64,000 bases of DNA, from the NCBI RefSeq assembly GCF_020966635.1, contig NZ_JAJKFQ010000011.1, positions 558,001-622,000 on the forward strand, in the 5' to 3' direction. How positions within the stretch are numbered: position 1 is the stretch's first letter; each line of letters opens with the position of its first letter. Made by a program: the position numbers and the translations under genes. Below the pieces are notes generated by a model that ran no database searches, was not told the origin of the DNA, and worked only from the letters and a program-made list of their open reading frames with translations. This DNA is from Stieleria sp. JC731. Its GTDB lineage: Bacteria; Planctomycetota; Planctomycetia; Pirellulales; Pirellulaceae. Shown piece after piece: positions 43,047 to 52,478 of this stretch.

Positions 43047-44549
43047 TTAGCCGCCTAGCTTTGGAATACTGGCAACCATACGCATGCTGGTTGTCAATTC
43101 TTCCATTTGTAGCCAAGGACGCATCCAAGCGACCGCGTTGTAGGAACCAGGCTTTCCTGGGATTTCCTTGACTTCGACGCGAGCTTCGGCGAGCGGATAA
43201 CGAGCACGCACATCGGCCGGAGGGTTTGCGTCGCTCGTCACGTAATTGTGAATCCAGCGATCAAGCCAAGCTTCACAATCACTCGCTTCCATGAACGATC
43301 CGATCTTATCGCGACCGAGCACTTTGAGGTAATGCGAGAAGCGGCTGGTTGCCATGATGTAAGGCAGGCGTGCACTGATGGCCGCATTGGCGGTCGCTTC
43401 GGGGCGATCGTACAAGGTCGGCTTCTGGCAAGTTTGTGCTCCAAAGAAGACCGAGTAGTCGGTGTTCTTGAAGTGACAGAGCGGCAGGAAGCCAAGATCG
43501 CTGAGTTCTTTTTCACGGCGATCGGTAATCGCGATTTCCGTTGGACACTTCAAGTCGGTGTCACCGTCGTCAGCTTTAAAGATGTACGTCGGCAAGTCCT
43601 CGACTTTACCACCATTTTCGACGCCACGGATCGTGGTGCAGAAACCGGTTTTGGCAAAAGCATCGGTCAGTTTTGCGCCCATTACATAGGCTGTGTTCAT
43701 CCAGCAAAACTGGTCATGTTCGACATGGACCGATTCGCCTTTGCTGCCGACGGGGACTTCTTCGTATGCGAATTCGTCGATTGTCTTGGTGTTCGCACCG
43801 TAGGGCAAACGGGCCAAAGTTCGCGGCATGGTGAGTACACAGAATCGGCTGTCTTCGCTTTCGCGGAAGGCTTTCCATTTAGTGTATTCGGCGCTTTCAA
43901 AAATTCGGGCCAAGTCACGTGGTTTGGAAAGTTCTGTCCATTCGTCGAACCCGAACAGCTGTGGCGCCGTGGCCGAGATGAAGGGGCAGAATGCGGACGC
44001 CGCTACCCCGCTGACCTTGCTCATCAAGTCCACGTCTTCGGGGTGATTGGTGAATTCATAGTCACCGATCAGGGCACCGTATGGGGCACCACCGGGTGTG
44101 CCGAACTCGTCCTCGTAAATCTTCTTGAACAGTTGGCTTTGGTCAAATTCGACCGCGCGGTCCATGTCTTTGAACAGTTCACGTTTGCCACAGTTAAGCA
44201 CACGGATCTTTAGCGATTCGCCAGTTTCGCTGTTCATGACCAGGTGCTGTAGGCCGCGCCAGGAGCCTTCTAGCTTTTGGAACTTTTCGTTGTGCATGAT
44301 GGCAGCGAGTTGCTTGCTCATCTTTGCGTCGATGCCGGCAATTGCGGCATTGATCGATCGCATGACATCTTTGTCAAAACTGACGGTGCCTTTGAGGGCT
44401 TCTTCGGTCAAGGTTTTGATCAGTTCTTCGGCGCGTGAACGCTCGGTTTTCTTGGTCGCTGCGATGGCAGATTCCAGCAGACTGGTGCCGGCTTCGGCGG
44501 TCACTTCGGCTTGCTGTTCTGGTTGGCTTTCGGTCTCGCCGGAACTCAT
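43047..44549 (-). CDS. tssC: T6SS sheath large subunit TssC
   Basis: 500-residue ImpC/VipB-family protein that forms the contractile sheath with TssB. Family blocks: [57 protein letters not shown], and the C-terminal [18 protein letters not shown] and [20 protein letters not shown]. Length is normal. It lies 67 nt after tssB on the same strand. A 321-codon open frame on the opposite strand (43248-44213) is a shadow of its codon pattern. Confidence 0.95.
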   Translation of the reverse strand: MSSGETESQPEQQAEVTAEAGTSLLESAIAATKKTERSRAEELIKTLTEEALKGTVSFDKDVMRSINAAIAGIDAKMSKQLAAIMHNEKFQKLEGSWRGLQHLVMNSETGESLKIRVLNCGKRELFKDMDRAVEFDQSQLFKKIYEDEFGTPGGAPYGALIGDYEFTNHPEDVDLMSKVSGVAASAFCPFISATAPQLFGFDEWTELSKPRDLARIFESAEYTKWKAFRESEDSRFCVLTMPRTLARLPYGANTKTIDEFAYEEVPVGSKGESVHVEHDQFCWMNTAYVMGAKLTDAFAKTGFCTTIRGVENGGKVEDLPTYIFKADDGDTDLKCPTEIAITDRREKELSDLGFLPLCHFKNTDYSVFFGAQTCQKPTLYDRPEATANAAISARLPYIMATSRFSHYLKVLGRDKIGSFMEASDCEAWLDRWIHNYVTSDANPPADVRARYPLAEARVEVKEIPGKPGSYNAVAWMRPWLQMEELTTSMRMVASIPKLGG

Positions 44550-44616
44550 GGCCAGGGACTCCTAAAGATCAATGGAATGTTGTACGTGATGTTGGGATTG
44601 AGATCGCGACGCGCGT

Positions 44617-45132
44617 TTATTCGTCATCTTTGGATGCGTCGACACCCAATTCACCGGATAGTTGCTTCAGCTGTTCGCTGTTGGTCAGCACTTGTTCGAG
44701 CACGTTTTCCAGGTCGTCGCTGCGATCGATTTTGGTGGCCAAGTCGCGAAGCTTGTCGCGAGTTTCCATCAGTTTCTTTAGCGGTTCGACTTTCTCGACG
44801 ATATTGGCCGGTTCGAAGTCTTCCATGGATTGGAAGTCCAGATTGACCGACATTTCGCTGCCGTCGCCGGCGAGCGTGTTTTCCACACGCATGTTCAGAC
44901 CGGGGGTCATGCGTTGGAGAACGTCGTTGAAATTGTCTCGATCGATTTGGATAAACTTCCGATCTTTCAGGGGTTTCAGCTTGGACGTCGGGTCACCAGA
45001 AAAATCACCCATCACGCCAACGACGAATGGCAACTCTTTGACGACTTGTGCCCCTTCGGTCTCGACCTCATAGGTAATGTGTACGCGAGGCTTTCGGACG
45101 CGATTTAGCTTTTGCTGTTGGCTTTCAGCCAT
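44617..45132 (-). CDS. tssB: T6SS sheath small subunit TssB
   Basis: 171-residue ImpB/VipA-family sheath protein. Diagnostic segments are [53 protein letters not shown] and [20 protein letters not shown]. The C-terminal helix carries the ClpV/TagJ contact region. Its length is normal. A 165-nt gene-free gap upstream (45133-45297) separates it from tssA and could hold a promoter for the sheath genes. Confidence 0.95.
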   Translation of the reverse strand: MAESQQQKLNRVRKPRVHITYEVETEGAQVVKELPFVVGVMGDFSGDPTSKLKPLKDRKFIQIDRDNFNDVLQRMTPGLNMRVENTLAGDGSEMSVNLDFQSMEDFEPANIVEKVEPLKKLMETRDKLRDLATKIDRSDDLENVLEQVLTNSEQLKQLSGELGVDASKDDE

Positions 45133-45297
45133 CTCAAATTCTCCAGACGCAATTGCGGATCACTTAAACGGAATTTTCCCACTCCAAATCCTTGCCTGCG
45201 AAACGGGAACCCTCGGGTATCGGTTGTAAAACACCATCGGGGGTCAGGCAACCTTTCGCCGTCACGCAGCTAGCAAGAAACTTGCGAAATTTAACGG

Positions 45298-46446
45298 TCA
45301 ATCATCTTCGTAAGACTCCTCTTTTATCGGCACGCCGACACGATCAGAGAAGTTCTTGAGGACGTCTTCATCACGAATCAATGTTTGCAACAGCGTTGGC
45401 AAGTCCATTCGGCCGAATTCGACTGCCTGTTGCAGCATGTAGCTGACCGGCGAATGAGGTTCTGTTTTGCGAAAGAATTCACTCGCTTTCATCAGCATGC
45501 GGAACGCATCTTCGCGATTGTTGACCTGAGCCTGTGCCAGGTCGACTTTAGGTGTCGCGGGGCTAGTCATTCCGGTCGAATCGCTGTCCTCGGCGACTTC
45601 TGAGGTCACTTCGCCGGAACCGCCGTCGCTGAGCAAATTTCGTGTCAGCGTGGCAAAGGATTGTTGTACGGATTGCAATGCGCGACGAATTTGACTGCTC
45701 GGTGGCGTGCAATCTTCATGTTCGTCGCTTTGGCACTTCGCTTCCAAGATATCGCACATTCGCGAGAACTCTGAAATTGCCGAAGCGATATCGCTTTCGT
45801 GGGTTCGCAGCGTTGCCAAGTCGACCTGGCGAGCGGCGTTTTGGAAGTCATTCTCGGTGACTTCACCACCACCACGTTCGACAGCCTCGCGATAGGCCGC
45901 ATAGGTCAGCGCGCCATAGCTGGGCACAAGCTCGACTTCTTCGATCGGGGAAATCAGTGTTCCTGCCCCTTCGAGTCCGTTGAGGCTGGTCAGTTGCGAG
46001 ACCGTATCGGCATAGCCTTCGTCTTCGTCGAACGGCGGGTAAATCCCGTCCCAATACTGTTCACTTAGATCGGCGACCAGCTTGAACCCATCGCGCGCTC
46101 CGGCGATGCCGTTGATTCGGGTGTTCGCTTCGATTAGCCAAGTCGCGACCCAAAGATCTTTGGAATGATTCGCCAGAATTTCCGTGCATTGCTTGAGAAC
46201 GGAACGCCAATCGGGAGGACTGGGCGATTGAACGCTTTGCCCTTGCGCGTCAAGTTCGGCAAGGTCGTCTTCGCTGTACAACGCAAATTCACGAATCTTG
46301 CGTTCGATCGCAACCGCCTCATTGCGTGAATCTTTCGCCTGTTGAAAACGTTCAAAGTCGGAACGCTTCAAAAAATCGCCGGTTGGACTGTCATCCGAAA
46401 TCGGTGCCAGCAGGGCGTCAAAATCAAGCGTCGGTTCGGATGCCAT
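45298..46446 (-). CDS. tssA: T6SS cap/baseplate protein TssA
   Basis: 382 residues. The N-terminal ImpA_N domain is clear (DFDALLAPISDDSPTGDFL and LWVATWLIEANTRINGIAG), followed by QYWDGIYPPFDEDEGYADT. A C-terminal helical domain (NREDAFRMLMKASEFFRKTEPHSP, VSYMLQQAVEFGRMDLP) marks it as a TssA with an extended C-terminal part used for sheath coordination. ATG at 46446 is chosen; an in-frame extension to 46554 has no family resemblance. The 254 nt upstream, to the sigma gene end at 46701, holds no gene. Confidence 0.9.
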   Translation of the reverse strand: MASEPTLDFDALLAPISDDSPTGDFLKRSDFERFQQAKDSRNEAVAIERKIREFALYSEDDLAELDAQGQSVQSPSPPDWRSVLKQCTEILANHSKDLWVATWLIEANTRINGIAGARDGFKLVADLSEQYWDGIYPPFDEDEGYADTVSQLTSLNGLEGAGTLISPIEEVELVPSYGALTYAAYREAVERGGGEVTENDFQNAARQVDLATLRTHESDIASAISEFSRMCDILEAKCQSDEHEDCTPPSSQIRRALQSVQQSFATLTRNLLSDGGSGEVTSEVAEDSDSTGMTSPATPKVDLAQAQVNNREDAFRMLMKASEFFRKTEPHSPVSYMLQQAVEFGRMDLPTLLQTLIRDEDVLKNFSDRVGVPIKEESYEDD

Positions 46447-46700
46447 TGTCAGATGCCGTTCGTTAAAAAGTGAGGCGAGATGGTTATTTTCGGTCACTTC
46501 ACCGAATAGTTGCGGAGAAGTTTCAAAATCATCGCCAAGTTCCTTTCGGCGCAAAACTCACGAGATCGATGGCTTTGTTTGCCAGGCCATCTGTGTCAGT
46601 CCATCCCGCCGCATCGTCTGCACCATCGCAAGCTGACACGTCGATGATTAACGCGTGGCGGTTCGCGGTGGTGTGTTCAATGCTAAAGCGGGATGTCGAA

Positions 46701-47411
46701 TCAATCGTTACCGGATCTGCGCAAAGATTGTGCCAATTGGTCCAAACCTTTGGCGTGGATTCGGCTTGCCCAACTCTTGCTGATTCCCGCCCTTTCGGCG
46801 GCCTCGGTCAGCGAAAAACCTTCGAAGTAAATACTGGTGATAAGCCGTCGAGCGTCAGCGGGTAGCTGAGCGACGAGCTTTCTGAGGGTTGTTTGCATTT
46901 CACGGTTGGCAACGACTTTGCTGGGAATCTCGTTGCGATCAGGCGCGTCGGACAGGGCTCCGGTAGCGTCCGAGCTTTCTTCACCGCTGGCCAGATAGAC
47001 GATTGCCAACCGTTCGGACATTCGGCCGAGCCAATCGGCGTCGTTTTCGTTTGGTGTTTCAGGTTCACCTTCGGCGGTTGCGCTCGCATCCGATTTTAAA
47101 ACGTCGTCCGCCATTTCACGAAAACGTGCCCTTCGCAGTCGTGCCCGACTGGTCCAGTTCATTTTCGAAACACCGTCGTAGATCGCACCGCGGACTCGAT
47201 AGTATGCAAACGTCGTGAACCGAACGCCTTCATCGGGATCGTACTTCTGGGCAGCTTCGGCCAGGCCCAGTTGCCCATAGGCGATCAGGTCGTCCAGATC
47301 CATCGGGATCGGCAGTGACCGATGAACACGCATCGCGAGCGAGCGCACCAGGCCTTGAGCCTCGCTGATCAATTCGGAAACACTCGGTCGTTCTTCCGGA
47401 GGCTGGCTCAA
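46701..47411 (-). CDS. FliA/SigB-like sigma-70 family factor encoded inside the T6SS locus
   Basis: ~236-residue group 3 sigma factor. Region 2 contains DLIAYGQLGLAEAAQKYDPD, FTTFAYYRVRGAIYDGV and a region 3-like SRARLRRAR; region 4 is LTEAAERAGISKSWASRIHAKGL. This is the FliA/WhiG/SigB type, not ECF. The likely start is TTG at 47411, overlapping the stop of the upstream small gene as TTGA; GTG at 47432 is an alternative. Position within the T6SS block suggests it directs transcription of T6SS genes. The coupled 135-residue protein is a candidate regulator of it (both inferences). Confidence 0.8.
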   Translation of the reverse strand: MSQPPEERPSVSELISEAQGLVRSLAMRVHRSLPIPMDLDDLIAYGQLGLAEAAQKYDPDEGVRFTTFAYYRVRGAIYDGVSKMNWTSRARLRRARFREMADDVLKSDASATAEGEPETPNENDADWLGRMSERLAIVYLASGEESSDATGALSDAPDRNEIPSKVVANREMQTTLRKLVAQLPADARRLITSIYFEGFSLTEAAERAGISKSWASRIHAKGLDQLAQSLRRSGND

Positions 47412-47815
47412 TTGTCCGCTCCCAAGGTGGACCAAAAATGCTGAATACGGTGACGTGATTGGTCGTTGTTCCAGAAAGCTTTGCCGACTTCGGCGAAGCA
47501 ATCTCGTGGAAGTCTCGCACAACGTTCGCCCAGTCGATGTTCAAGGACTTGGCGAGCGATTTCGACGAACAGCAGTTCATCGCAGGGCTGGTCAACTCGT
47601 GTTTGTCTTAGACGCACCAACGCGTCGATTAACGATGTGGAATCCTCTTGGTGCCGCGCCAGTGTCTCACCCAAAACATCGTTCAGCAACTGCTGGTTCT
47701 TTGACAATTCGAACCCACTAATGTCCGCGGCCTTTTCATCGGCACCATCGCCATCGATCTGAGGCTCGTAGTGAGCCTCAGGCTGTGGTTCGGATTGTGG
47801 CTGTTGGGCGGACAT
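47408..47815 (-). CDS. small protein of unknown function coupled to the T6SS sigma gene
   Basis: 135 residues; no family recognised. The N-terminal third is Gln/Pro/Glu/Asp-rich and probably disordered. The rest is helical (QQLLNDVLGETLARHQEDST, SLIDALVRLRQTR, LLFVEIARQVLEHRLGERCA). There is no membrane segment or cysteine motif. It lies between tssM (25 nt upstream) and the sigma gene (4-nt overlap). ATG at 47815 is chosen over an upstream in-frame start inside tssM. Translational coupling to the sigma factor makes an anti-sigma or co-regulator role possible, but nothing in the sequence proves it. Confidence 0.55.
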   Translation of the reverse strand: MSAQQPQSEPQPEAHYEPQIDGDGADEKAADISGFELSKNQQLLNDVLGETLARHQEDSTSLIDALVRLRQTRVDQPCDELLFVEIARQVLEHRLGERCARLPRDCFAEVGKAFWNNDQSRHRIQHFWSTLGADN

Positions 47816-47840
47816 CGTGACGGACGTTCGAAGTGTTGGG

Positions 47841-49532
47841 CTAGGCGTTGATGTTGTAGTGATAGATGAGCAAACCGATGATCGTGGCGACAAGAGCACC
47901 GTTGACCACCATCAGTGCTCGCACACCCGCTTGCATCCGGTCTTCTTCGGCGACAGCTTCGCTGCCCCATTCCAATTCTTCTTCTTCGTTTTGAGCCTTC
48001 TTAAACACGCTGGCTAAGAAGGCTTGTCGGTCTGGCATTTGTCCACTGGCGACGAAGTAGCAACCGCTGAACAGCAACGGTTCGGAGTCGCTGAGGTGGG
48101 GGCCTGAGGGATTGATTCCGTAAGCCGATTTGATCAAGTGTGACAGACGTGGCTGGAAGGTCGATCGAATCCGGCAAAGCAGCGAATAGAGGTGACGGTT
48201 ACCGGCTTTGTTCAAGCCATCGCCTTCGCGGAATAGCAGATACGACCAGTCTTCAAAAGCCCCGCATGCGTGTTTGACGACGGCATCAAGTTGTTGCGCG
48301 TTTGGCAGGTTCCAAAGACCGTAGCCTTTGCCGAAACGCTGAACTGACGATCGTTCGGCACCAACACGGCGGACCAGTTCACGGAAACCGGTTTCCATCT
48401 CCATCGAATCGACAACGTGGGTCACGCTGCAGCGGATCCGCAAACTGCCTCGCAAGCAGGCCATGTCGGCTTTAAGTGCGATCAGGATTTGGTTCACCAT
48501 CTCTTGCGAACCGTCAGCCAAAAATCGGAATGGTGTCGAGACAATGACTCCGTTGATCGGGCATAGCGGATCGCGAAGTTGTTTGAACAGTTTCGCCAAA
48601 TGGGCCAAACGGTTGGTCGCCTCGCTGGCTTCGCTCGGTGTCATCGAAACACCGGCGATTCCGCCGCCTTGGGGTGCTGTTGGGTTCCGAGTTCCGCCCG
48701 ACAGATCGCCCACCATCATTGTGCCACGCATTTCACCGCCGGCACCCTGGTTGGGAGTCGGGATGTTCAGTGCCGCGATCGTGTTGCGAACTTCATTTGA
48801 ATAGCTGCCACCCGGATTGGCAGCAGCCGGCGGAATCGGAGGACCGCTAAAAGCGCCACCGCTGTTCATCGCACTGACGTCCATGGTCGCGTTTGGCGAA
48901 AATGGTGGCGGTGGGGCACCGGGCATTTGGTCAGGAACGATCGTCGCATCACGCGGTGCACCGATCAGTTTGCTCAGTTGGCAGCACTCGGTGCAGATCA
49001 CATAGATGGCTTGCTGATTGGCAAAAACATGAATCGGGGCTGGGCCAAGCGGTGTGCGAACCGGGAACTGCGTGTTGCTGCTGGCCATGAACGAGTTGAC
49101 GTTGTCGACTGTCCCGGGACCCAGGATCATAAAGATCGGCGTTTCACCGGGGTCGATCGAATGCTCTTTCATCGCTTGCAGAGCGTTTTCCCAGGCCCGA
49201 TCCAGATCCGGGTATTGTGACGGTTCGCCTTCGAGCCAAAGCTTTAATGCGTACCAAGCGACCGCGGGTATCGCAAAGCAGAGCAGCAAGACGATGGGCA
49301 ATTCCATCTTCAGGAAGCCACCGAACTGCTCTCGGTCGTCGGTATAGAAACGGACGATTCCCCACAGGATTGCCACGAATAGCAAGCCCAGCCACAGTAG
49401 CACCGCTGCGCGTGTTTGCAGCGACAGCCCAAGGACACGTTTGGGAGTGCTGATAACGCTGCTGGGGATCCGTGCCATCAGGCGGAACGGATACAGGACC
49501 GCATCGATAAAGCTTCGAATGGCGCTTCCCAT
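47841..49532 (-). CDS. tssM: short TssM-like membrane protein lacking Walker A and periplasmic domain
   Basis: 563 residues, against ~1100-1300 for typical TssM/IcmF. Two N-terminal membrane helices (~43-60, 77-99) precede an IcmF-like cytoplasmic domain. At the place of the Walker A motif the sequence is GPGTVDN (138-144), without the GKS/T. A Pro/Gly/Ala-rich insert lies around 200-300. After the core, the last ~25 residues form one more helix (ALMVVNGALVATIIGLLIY) at the point where TssM normally enters its large periplasmic domain, which is missing. It is encoded directly after tssL in the usual order. The assignment rests on position and topology. Confidence 0.78.
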   Translation of the reverse strand: MGSAIRSFIDAVLYPFRLMARIPSSVISTPKRVLGLSLQTRAAVLLWLGLLFVAILWGIVRFYTDDREQFGGFLKMELPIVLLLCFAIPAVAWYALKLWLEGEPSQYPDLDRAWENALQAMKEHSIDPGETPIFMILGPGTVDNVNSFMASSNTQFPVRTPLGPAPIHVFANQQAIYVICTECCQLSKLIGAPRDATIVPDQMPGAPPPPFSPNATMDVSAMNSGGAFSGPPIPPAAANPGGSYSNEVRNTIAALNIPTPNQGAGGEMRGTMMVGDLSGGTRNPTAPQGGGIAGVSMTPSEASEATNRLAHLAKLFKQLRDPLCPINGVIVSTPFRFLADGSQEMVNQILIALKADMACLRGSLRIRCSVTHVVDSMEMETGFRELVRRVGAERSSVQRFGKGYGLWNLPNAQQLDAVVKHACGAFEDWSYLLFREGDGLNKAGNRHLYSLLCRIRSTFQPRLSHLIKSAYGINPSGPHLSDSEPLLFSGCYFVASGQMPDRQAFLASVFKKAQNEEEELEWGSEAVAEEDRMQAGVRALMVVNGALVATIIGLLIYHYNINA

Positions 49533-49652
49533 CCTAGCAGGACCTCATGAAGAAACGTTGTCGGTTGGAGCGTGCGAAGAAATCCCGCAAGTGGAGTCGG
49601 TTCACCGGTTCAATCGCCGCCACGATCAGGTGTCGTTTGTCGTTGGCATTGT

Positions 49653-50291
49653 TCATTCGGCGAGGACCATTCTGGCGATTCCGACGGTGATGGCGGACAG
49701 GAGCACGCAGCAGATGACCGAGCTGATCATCAAGTATTTTCCTTCCAGCGGTGGCGCACCCATGCCGGGACGGCCTTGTTCCAGAATCGGTGGGCGTCCC
49801 TGGCCCAGCTGAATTGTCATCCCGGTACGCCGTGCCCATTCGTTAAGCGAAGGGGGCACGCCGAAGTGTTCGTGCTGGGCGGTGGCTTCGGGATCACCGT
49901 AAAGTCCTCGGAATCCCAGCACCACGCAGACATAGAAGACTTCCAACGCGTCTTTGCGTGGCAACTGTGACGCTTTCTGGCTCTGCTCGTAAAATTTCGA
50001 AAACGCACTGGTGGTGTTGAAGATCTGGAATTCCAACCGGTTTTGTTCCCACCACTGGCTGCCATCCCAGGCGGCTTCGATCAACAAGTCGTCGACCCAC
50101 GCGACGAGCGCGTATTTGGCTAGCCGCCAATCTTCACTGCTGCCGAGCGAGTTTTCGGCAGCATCCAACAGGCCGCGGACTTTGGCGTTGACGTCTTCCG
50201 GGTTGGGGCTTCGATTGATCTCAATCTCGTCGATCACCGACGAGACGTACATAAAAATCGGATCGACCGCTTTGGCAAATTCAGGCGACAT
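49653..50291 (-). CDS. tssL: T6SS inner-membrane subunit TssL (DotU)
   Basis: 212 residues. The cytoplasmic hook domain shows YALVAWVDDLLIEAAWDGSQWW and LEFQIFNTTSAFSKFYE, and the family block DALEVFYVCVVLGFRGLYG. One C-terminal membrane helix follows (~187-209, LMISSVICCVLLSAITVGIA). It does not carry a peptidoglycan-binding extension. With TssM it forms the inner-membrane part of the T6SS. It is separated from tssK by 208 nt without a gene, and from tssM by 120 nt. Confidence 0.9.
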   Translation of the reverse strand: MSPEFAKAVDPIFMYVSSVIDEIEINRSPNPEDVNAKVRGLLDAAENSLGSSEDWRLAKYALVAWVDDLLIEAAWDGSQWWEQNRLEFQIFNTTSAFSKFYEQSQKASQLPRKDALEVFYVCVVLGFRGLYGDPEATAQHEHFGVPPSLNEWARRTGMTIQLGQGRPPILEQGRPGMGAPPLEGKYLMISSVICCVLLSAITVGIARMVLAE

Positions 50292-50499
50292 GAATCCTGT
50301 CGGATGGGCAATTCCAAGGTGATGTTCGGTACGTTCTCATGCGAAAACTGATCAAGCCATCTGGACCAGGATGGCTTTTGCAGCCAGCACTGACGATGTC
50401 AATGTTCAGGTTTCCATCGAGCCGATCGGTGATCGTGTCTCGGTTCCGGGCCAGTTCGTTCGCGCTCGATCGCCAGATGACGAAATCAACCGCTATCCG

Positions 50500-51954
50500 C
50501 TATTCAACGGGAACCGCAAAGAGGCTCAGCCGCAATGTGCCTTCGATTCCATCCACGTTGATTTGCAATTCTTTCTTTCCCTGCAAAGTTTCCAAGTTGG
50601 TGATCAGCGCCTCTTTGAATCGAACACCCAGCCGAGGTGAGTCATCTGATTTGAGGTCTTCCCAAGCCGGTCCACTTTTATTGACGCTGTAAAACAACCA
50701 GTTGTCCCCTTGCGGCAGTGCGCGAGGCGCTTTGGTTTCTGTAATGTTCAGGCCTTCTTGTCGATATCGGAACATGAAATCGACTTTTTCACTTTTTCCC
50801 AATTTCCAGTCTAAACGACCAGGGACCAAAAAGTCGCGGCACTGGGCTGAGTTGATCCGTTCATATTGCACCCCAATGTACCATTCCCAGCCCTGCCCCA
50901 TCCATTTCTGGTCGAGCGAGACTTCCTGACCTCGTCCGGCGCCGATGAAGTCACGACGCTCGAATTTGTATTCCTGCACTTCCGTGATCAATGAGCGGAT
51001 CTCTTCACGAACCCAGCGGAATATTTTTGCCAAGTCATCATGGTCATACAGCGGGACTTCACCGGGGCGTCGATCGGGACGGAAAATCGACAGCGAACCG
51101 ACGATTCGGCAAAGTTCGGTGTAGGCGACGTGAGGGTGGACTCCACGCGCAAACGCCAGTGAACGAAGCGCGGCGTAACCGCTGTTGAGCGCCGTCAGCA
51201 TCAGCAGTCGATTCATATCACCCGCTTCGGGGGATCCTTGCATGATGCCCCGAGTGTTGACTTGCTGGGCGAGGACTTCGAGTTTTTGGCCGATGATGTC
51301 GTAAACTGCACGAACATAGTCCCGTGCCAGTTCGGGCCAAGCGTCGCAGCCGAGCACGGGCGGGATGTAGTCGTGGTCAATCTCCGGTGCCGCTTCGGCC
51401 GCGCCGCTTCGCTTGATTCTTGCGATCGGCAATGTTTCATAGCCGCCGAGGTTATCGGTGCCGAGCAGGATTTGAGCGTTCAGGCTGCGCGTTGTGATCT
51501 CCTGCTCGTTTCCGCCTGCGTTTTCATCCGCAACGGAGCTGGACTGGCTAACAAAGCGGTGTTGTCCGCCCGTTTCTTCCAGCGTGTTGGCGCGACCGAG
51601 CCGTAACTTCGGGACGGCTAGAAAGACGTCGATTGATTCGACGTCGTCGAACGCGTCGGCGAGGCTTCGTTTCGACGCACCACCGGTTTTTCCGAGGTCA
51701 ACGCGGTCTGGCTGAGACGCCGCGTCAATCCAGATGACGGTGCCATCACGTAATCTCGCCTGACATTCAGACAATTCGAATTGCCCGTTTGCAATCGCGT
51801 CTCGCGAAAAGCTGATATGACGAATGCCGTAGTTGTATCCGTGATCGAGCGAAACCTGTTGGCGGGCGTTTTCGTCGATGCTGCGCTCAGCTGCCTGCAT
51901 ATGATGAGGCCGAAGGAACATTCCTTCCAGCCAAGCAACGCTCTCGTTATGCAT
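50500..51954 (-). CDS. tssK: T6SS baseplate-membrane connector TssK
   Basis: 484-residue ImpJ/VasE-family protein that links baseplate wedges to TssL/TssM. The N-terminus VAWLEGMFLRPHHMQAAERS is diagnostic. Further blocks are YDIIGQKLEVLAQQVNTRG, LLMLTALNSGYAALRSLA and HPHVAYTELCRIVGSLSIF, and the C-terminal receptor-binding-like domain is present to VPVE. Length is normal (~450-480). It is the first gene of the minus-strand T6SS block, divergent from the 1595-residue protein. Confidence 0.94.
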   Translation of the reverse strand: MHNESVAWLEGMFLRPHHMQAAERSIDENARQQVSLDHGYNYGIRHISFSRDAIANGQFELSECQARLRDGTVIWIDAASQPDRVDLGKTGGASKRSLADAFDDVESIDVFLAVPKLRLGRANTLEETGGQHRFVSQSSSVADENAGGNEQEITTRSLNAQILLGTDNLGGYETLPIARIKRSGAAEAAPEIDHDYIPPVLGCDAWPELARDYVRAVYDIIGQKLEVLAQQVNTRGIMQGSPEAGDMNRLLMLTALNSGYAALRSLAFARGVHPHVAYTELCRIVGSLSIFRPDRRPGEVPLYDHDDLAKIFRWVREEIRSLITEVQEYKFERRDFIGAGRGQEVSLDQKWMGQGWEWYIGVQYERINSAQCRDFLVPGRLDWKLGKSEKVDFMFRYRQEGLNITETKAPRALPQGDNWLFYSVNKSGPAWEDLKSDDSPRLGVRFKEALITNLETLQGKKELQINVDGIEGTLRLSLFAVPVE

Positions 51955-52478
51955 CGGTGCTGATTACTCCAGTGACAAGTTGTCCATTGACTGATTCGAC
52001 TATCAGCAGCCCTTCTAGCTGCCTGCAGATCGTCGATCGGCATCGCAATTTTGGTCGGTGTCGCTCACGATACTCTAGCAACTGACGCGTTGGTCTTGCA
52101 CGGGGCATGTCAGGGATGGACATCTCAGCCAGCCGTTCGTTCGCAAGTGTTCATCGGGTTGGATGGACAACGGAATCTCTGGTCAGTTTGCCCAATATCA
52201 ACGACGCGTAGGGCATTCTGTTTTCCCGTCCCTGGAAGATCTCCGAACTTCAGCGACTTCTTTTCTGTTGTCGTGAATTCTTGGGTGAGGCTATGACGAA
52301 TTGGGATAAAAAATTCACATTTCGAATTGATAATTTTACAGTTTGCCAAAGTCGCCCTGTTTCTCGAAATCCTTCACTCCAGAGTGCTTCTTGTGCCCCT
52401 TTCCGCTGGCCACCAATTCCTGGCTGCGTGTAAACTTTTTTATCCGAATTCATCCCGGCGACGATTTGTAAATCGAAT
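51955..52478. promoter_or_regulatory. 524-bp divergent region between the two T6SS blocks
   Basis: No gene. The region must supply the promoter of the minus-strand block (from tssK) and that of the plus-strand 1595-residue gene. An AT-rich stretch (AAAAAATTCACATTTCGAAT and following, 52311-52340) lies ~140 nt before the plus-strand ATG. No sigma-54 (GG-N10-GC) element and no clean FliA-type TAAA..GCCGATAA site could be identified by eye. Confidence 0.45.

Noticed and set aside
43248-44213. 321-codon open frame on the plus strand inside tssC
   Set aside because: It lies opposite a strongly conserved gene, has no recognisable protein signature and follows the codon pattern of the tssC strand.
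50292-50499. A tssJ or other small gene between tssK and tssL
   Set aside because: No minus-strand frame with a lipobox or family signature fits in the 208 nt; the plus-strand frame there overlaps tssK and looks non-coding.
51955-52478. Sigma-54 promoter in the divergent T6SS region
   Set aside because: No GG-N10-GC element with the TGGC/TTGC context was found on either strand by eye.
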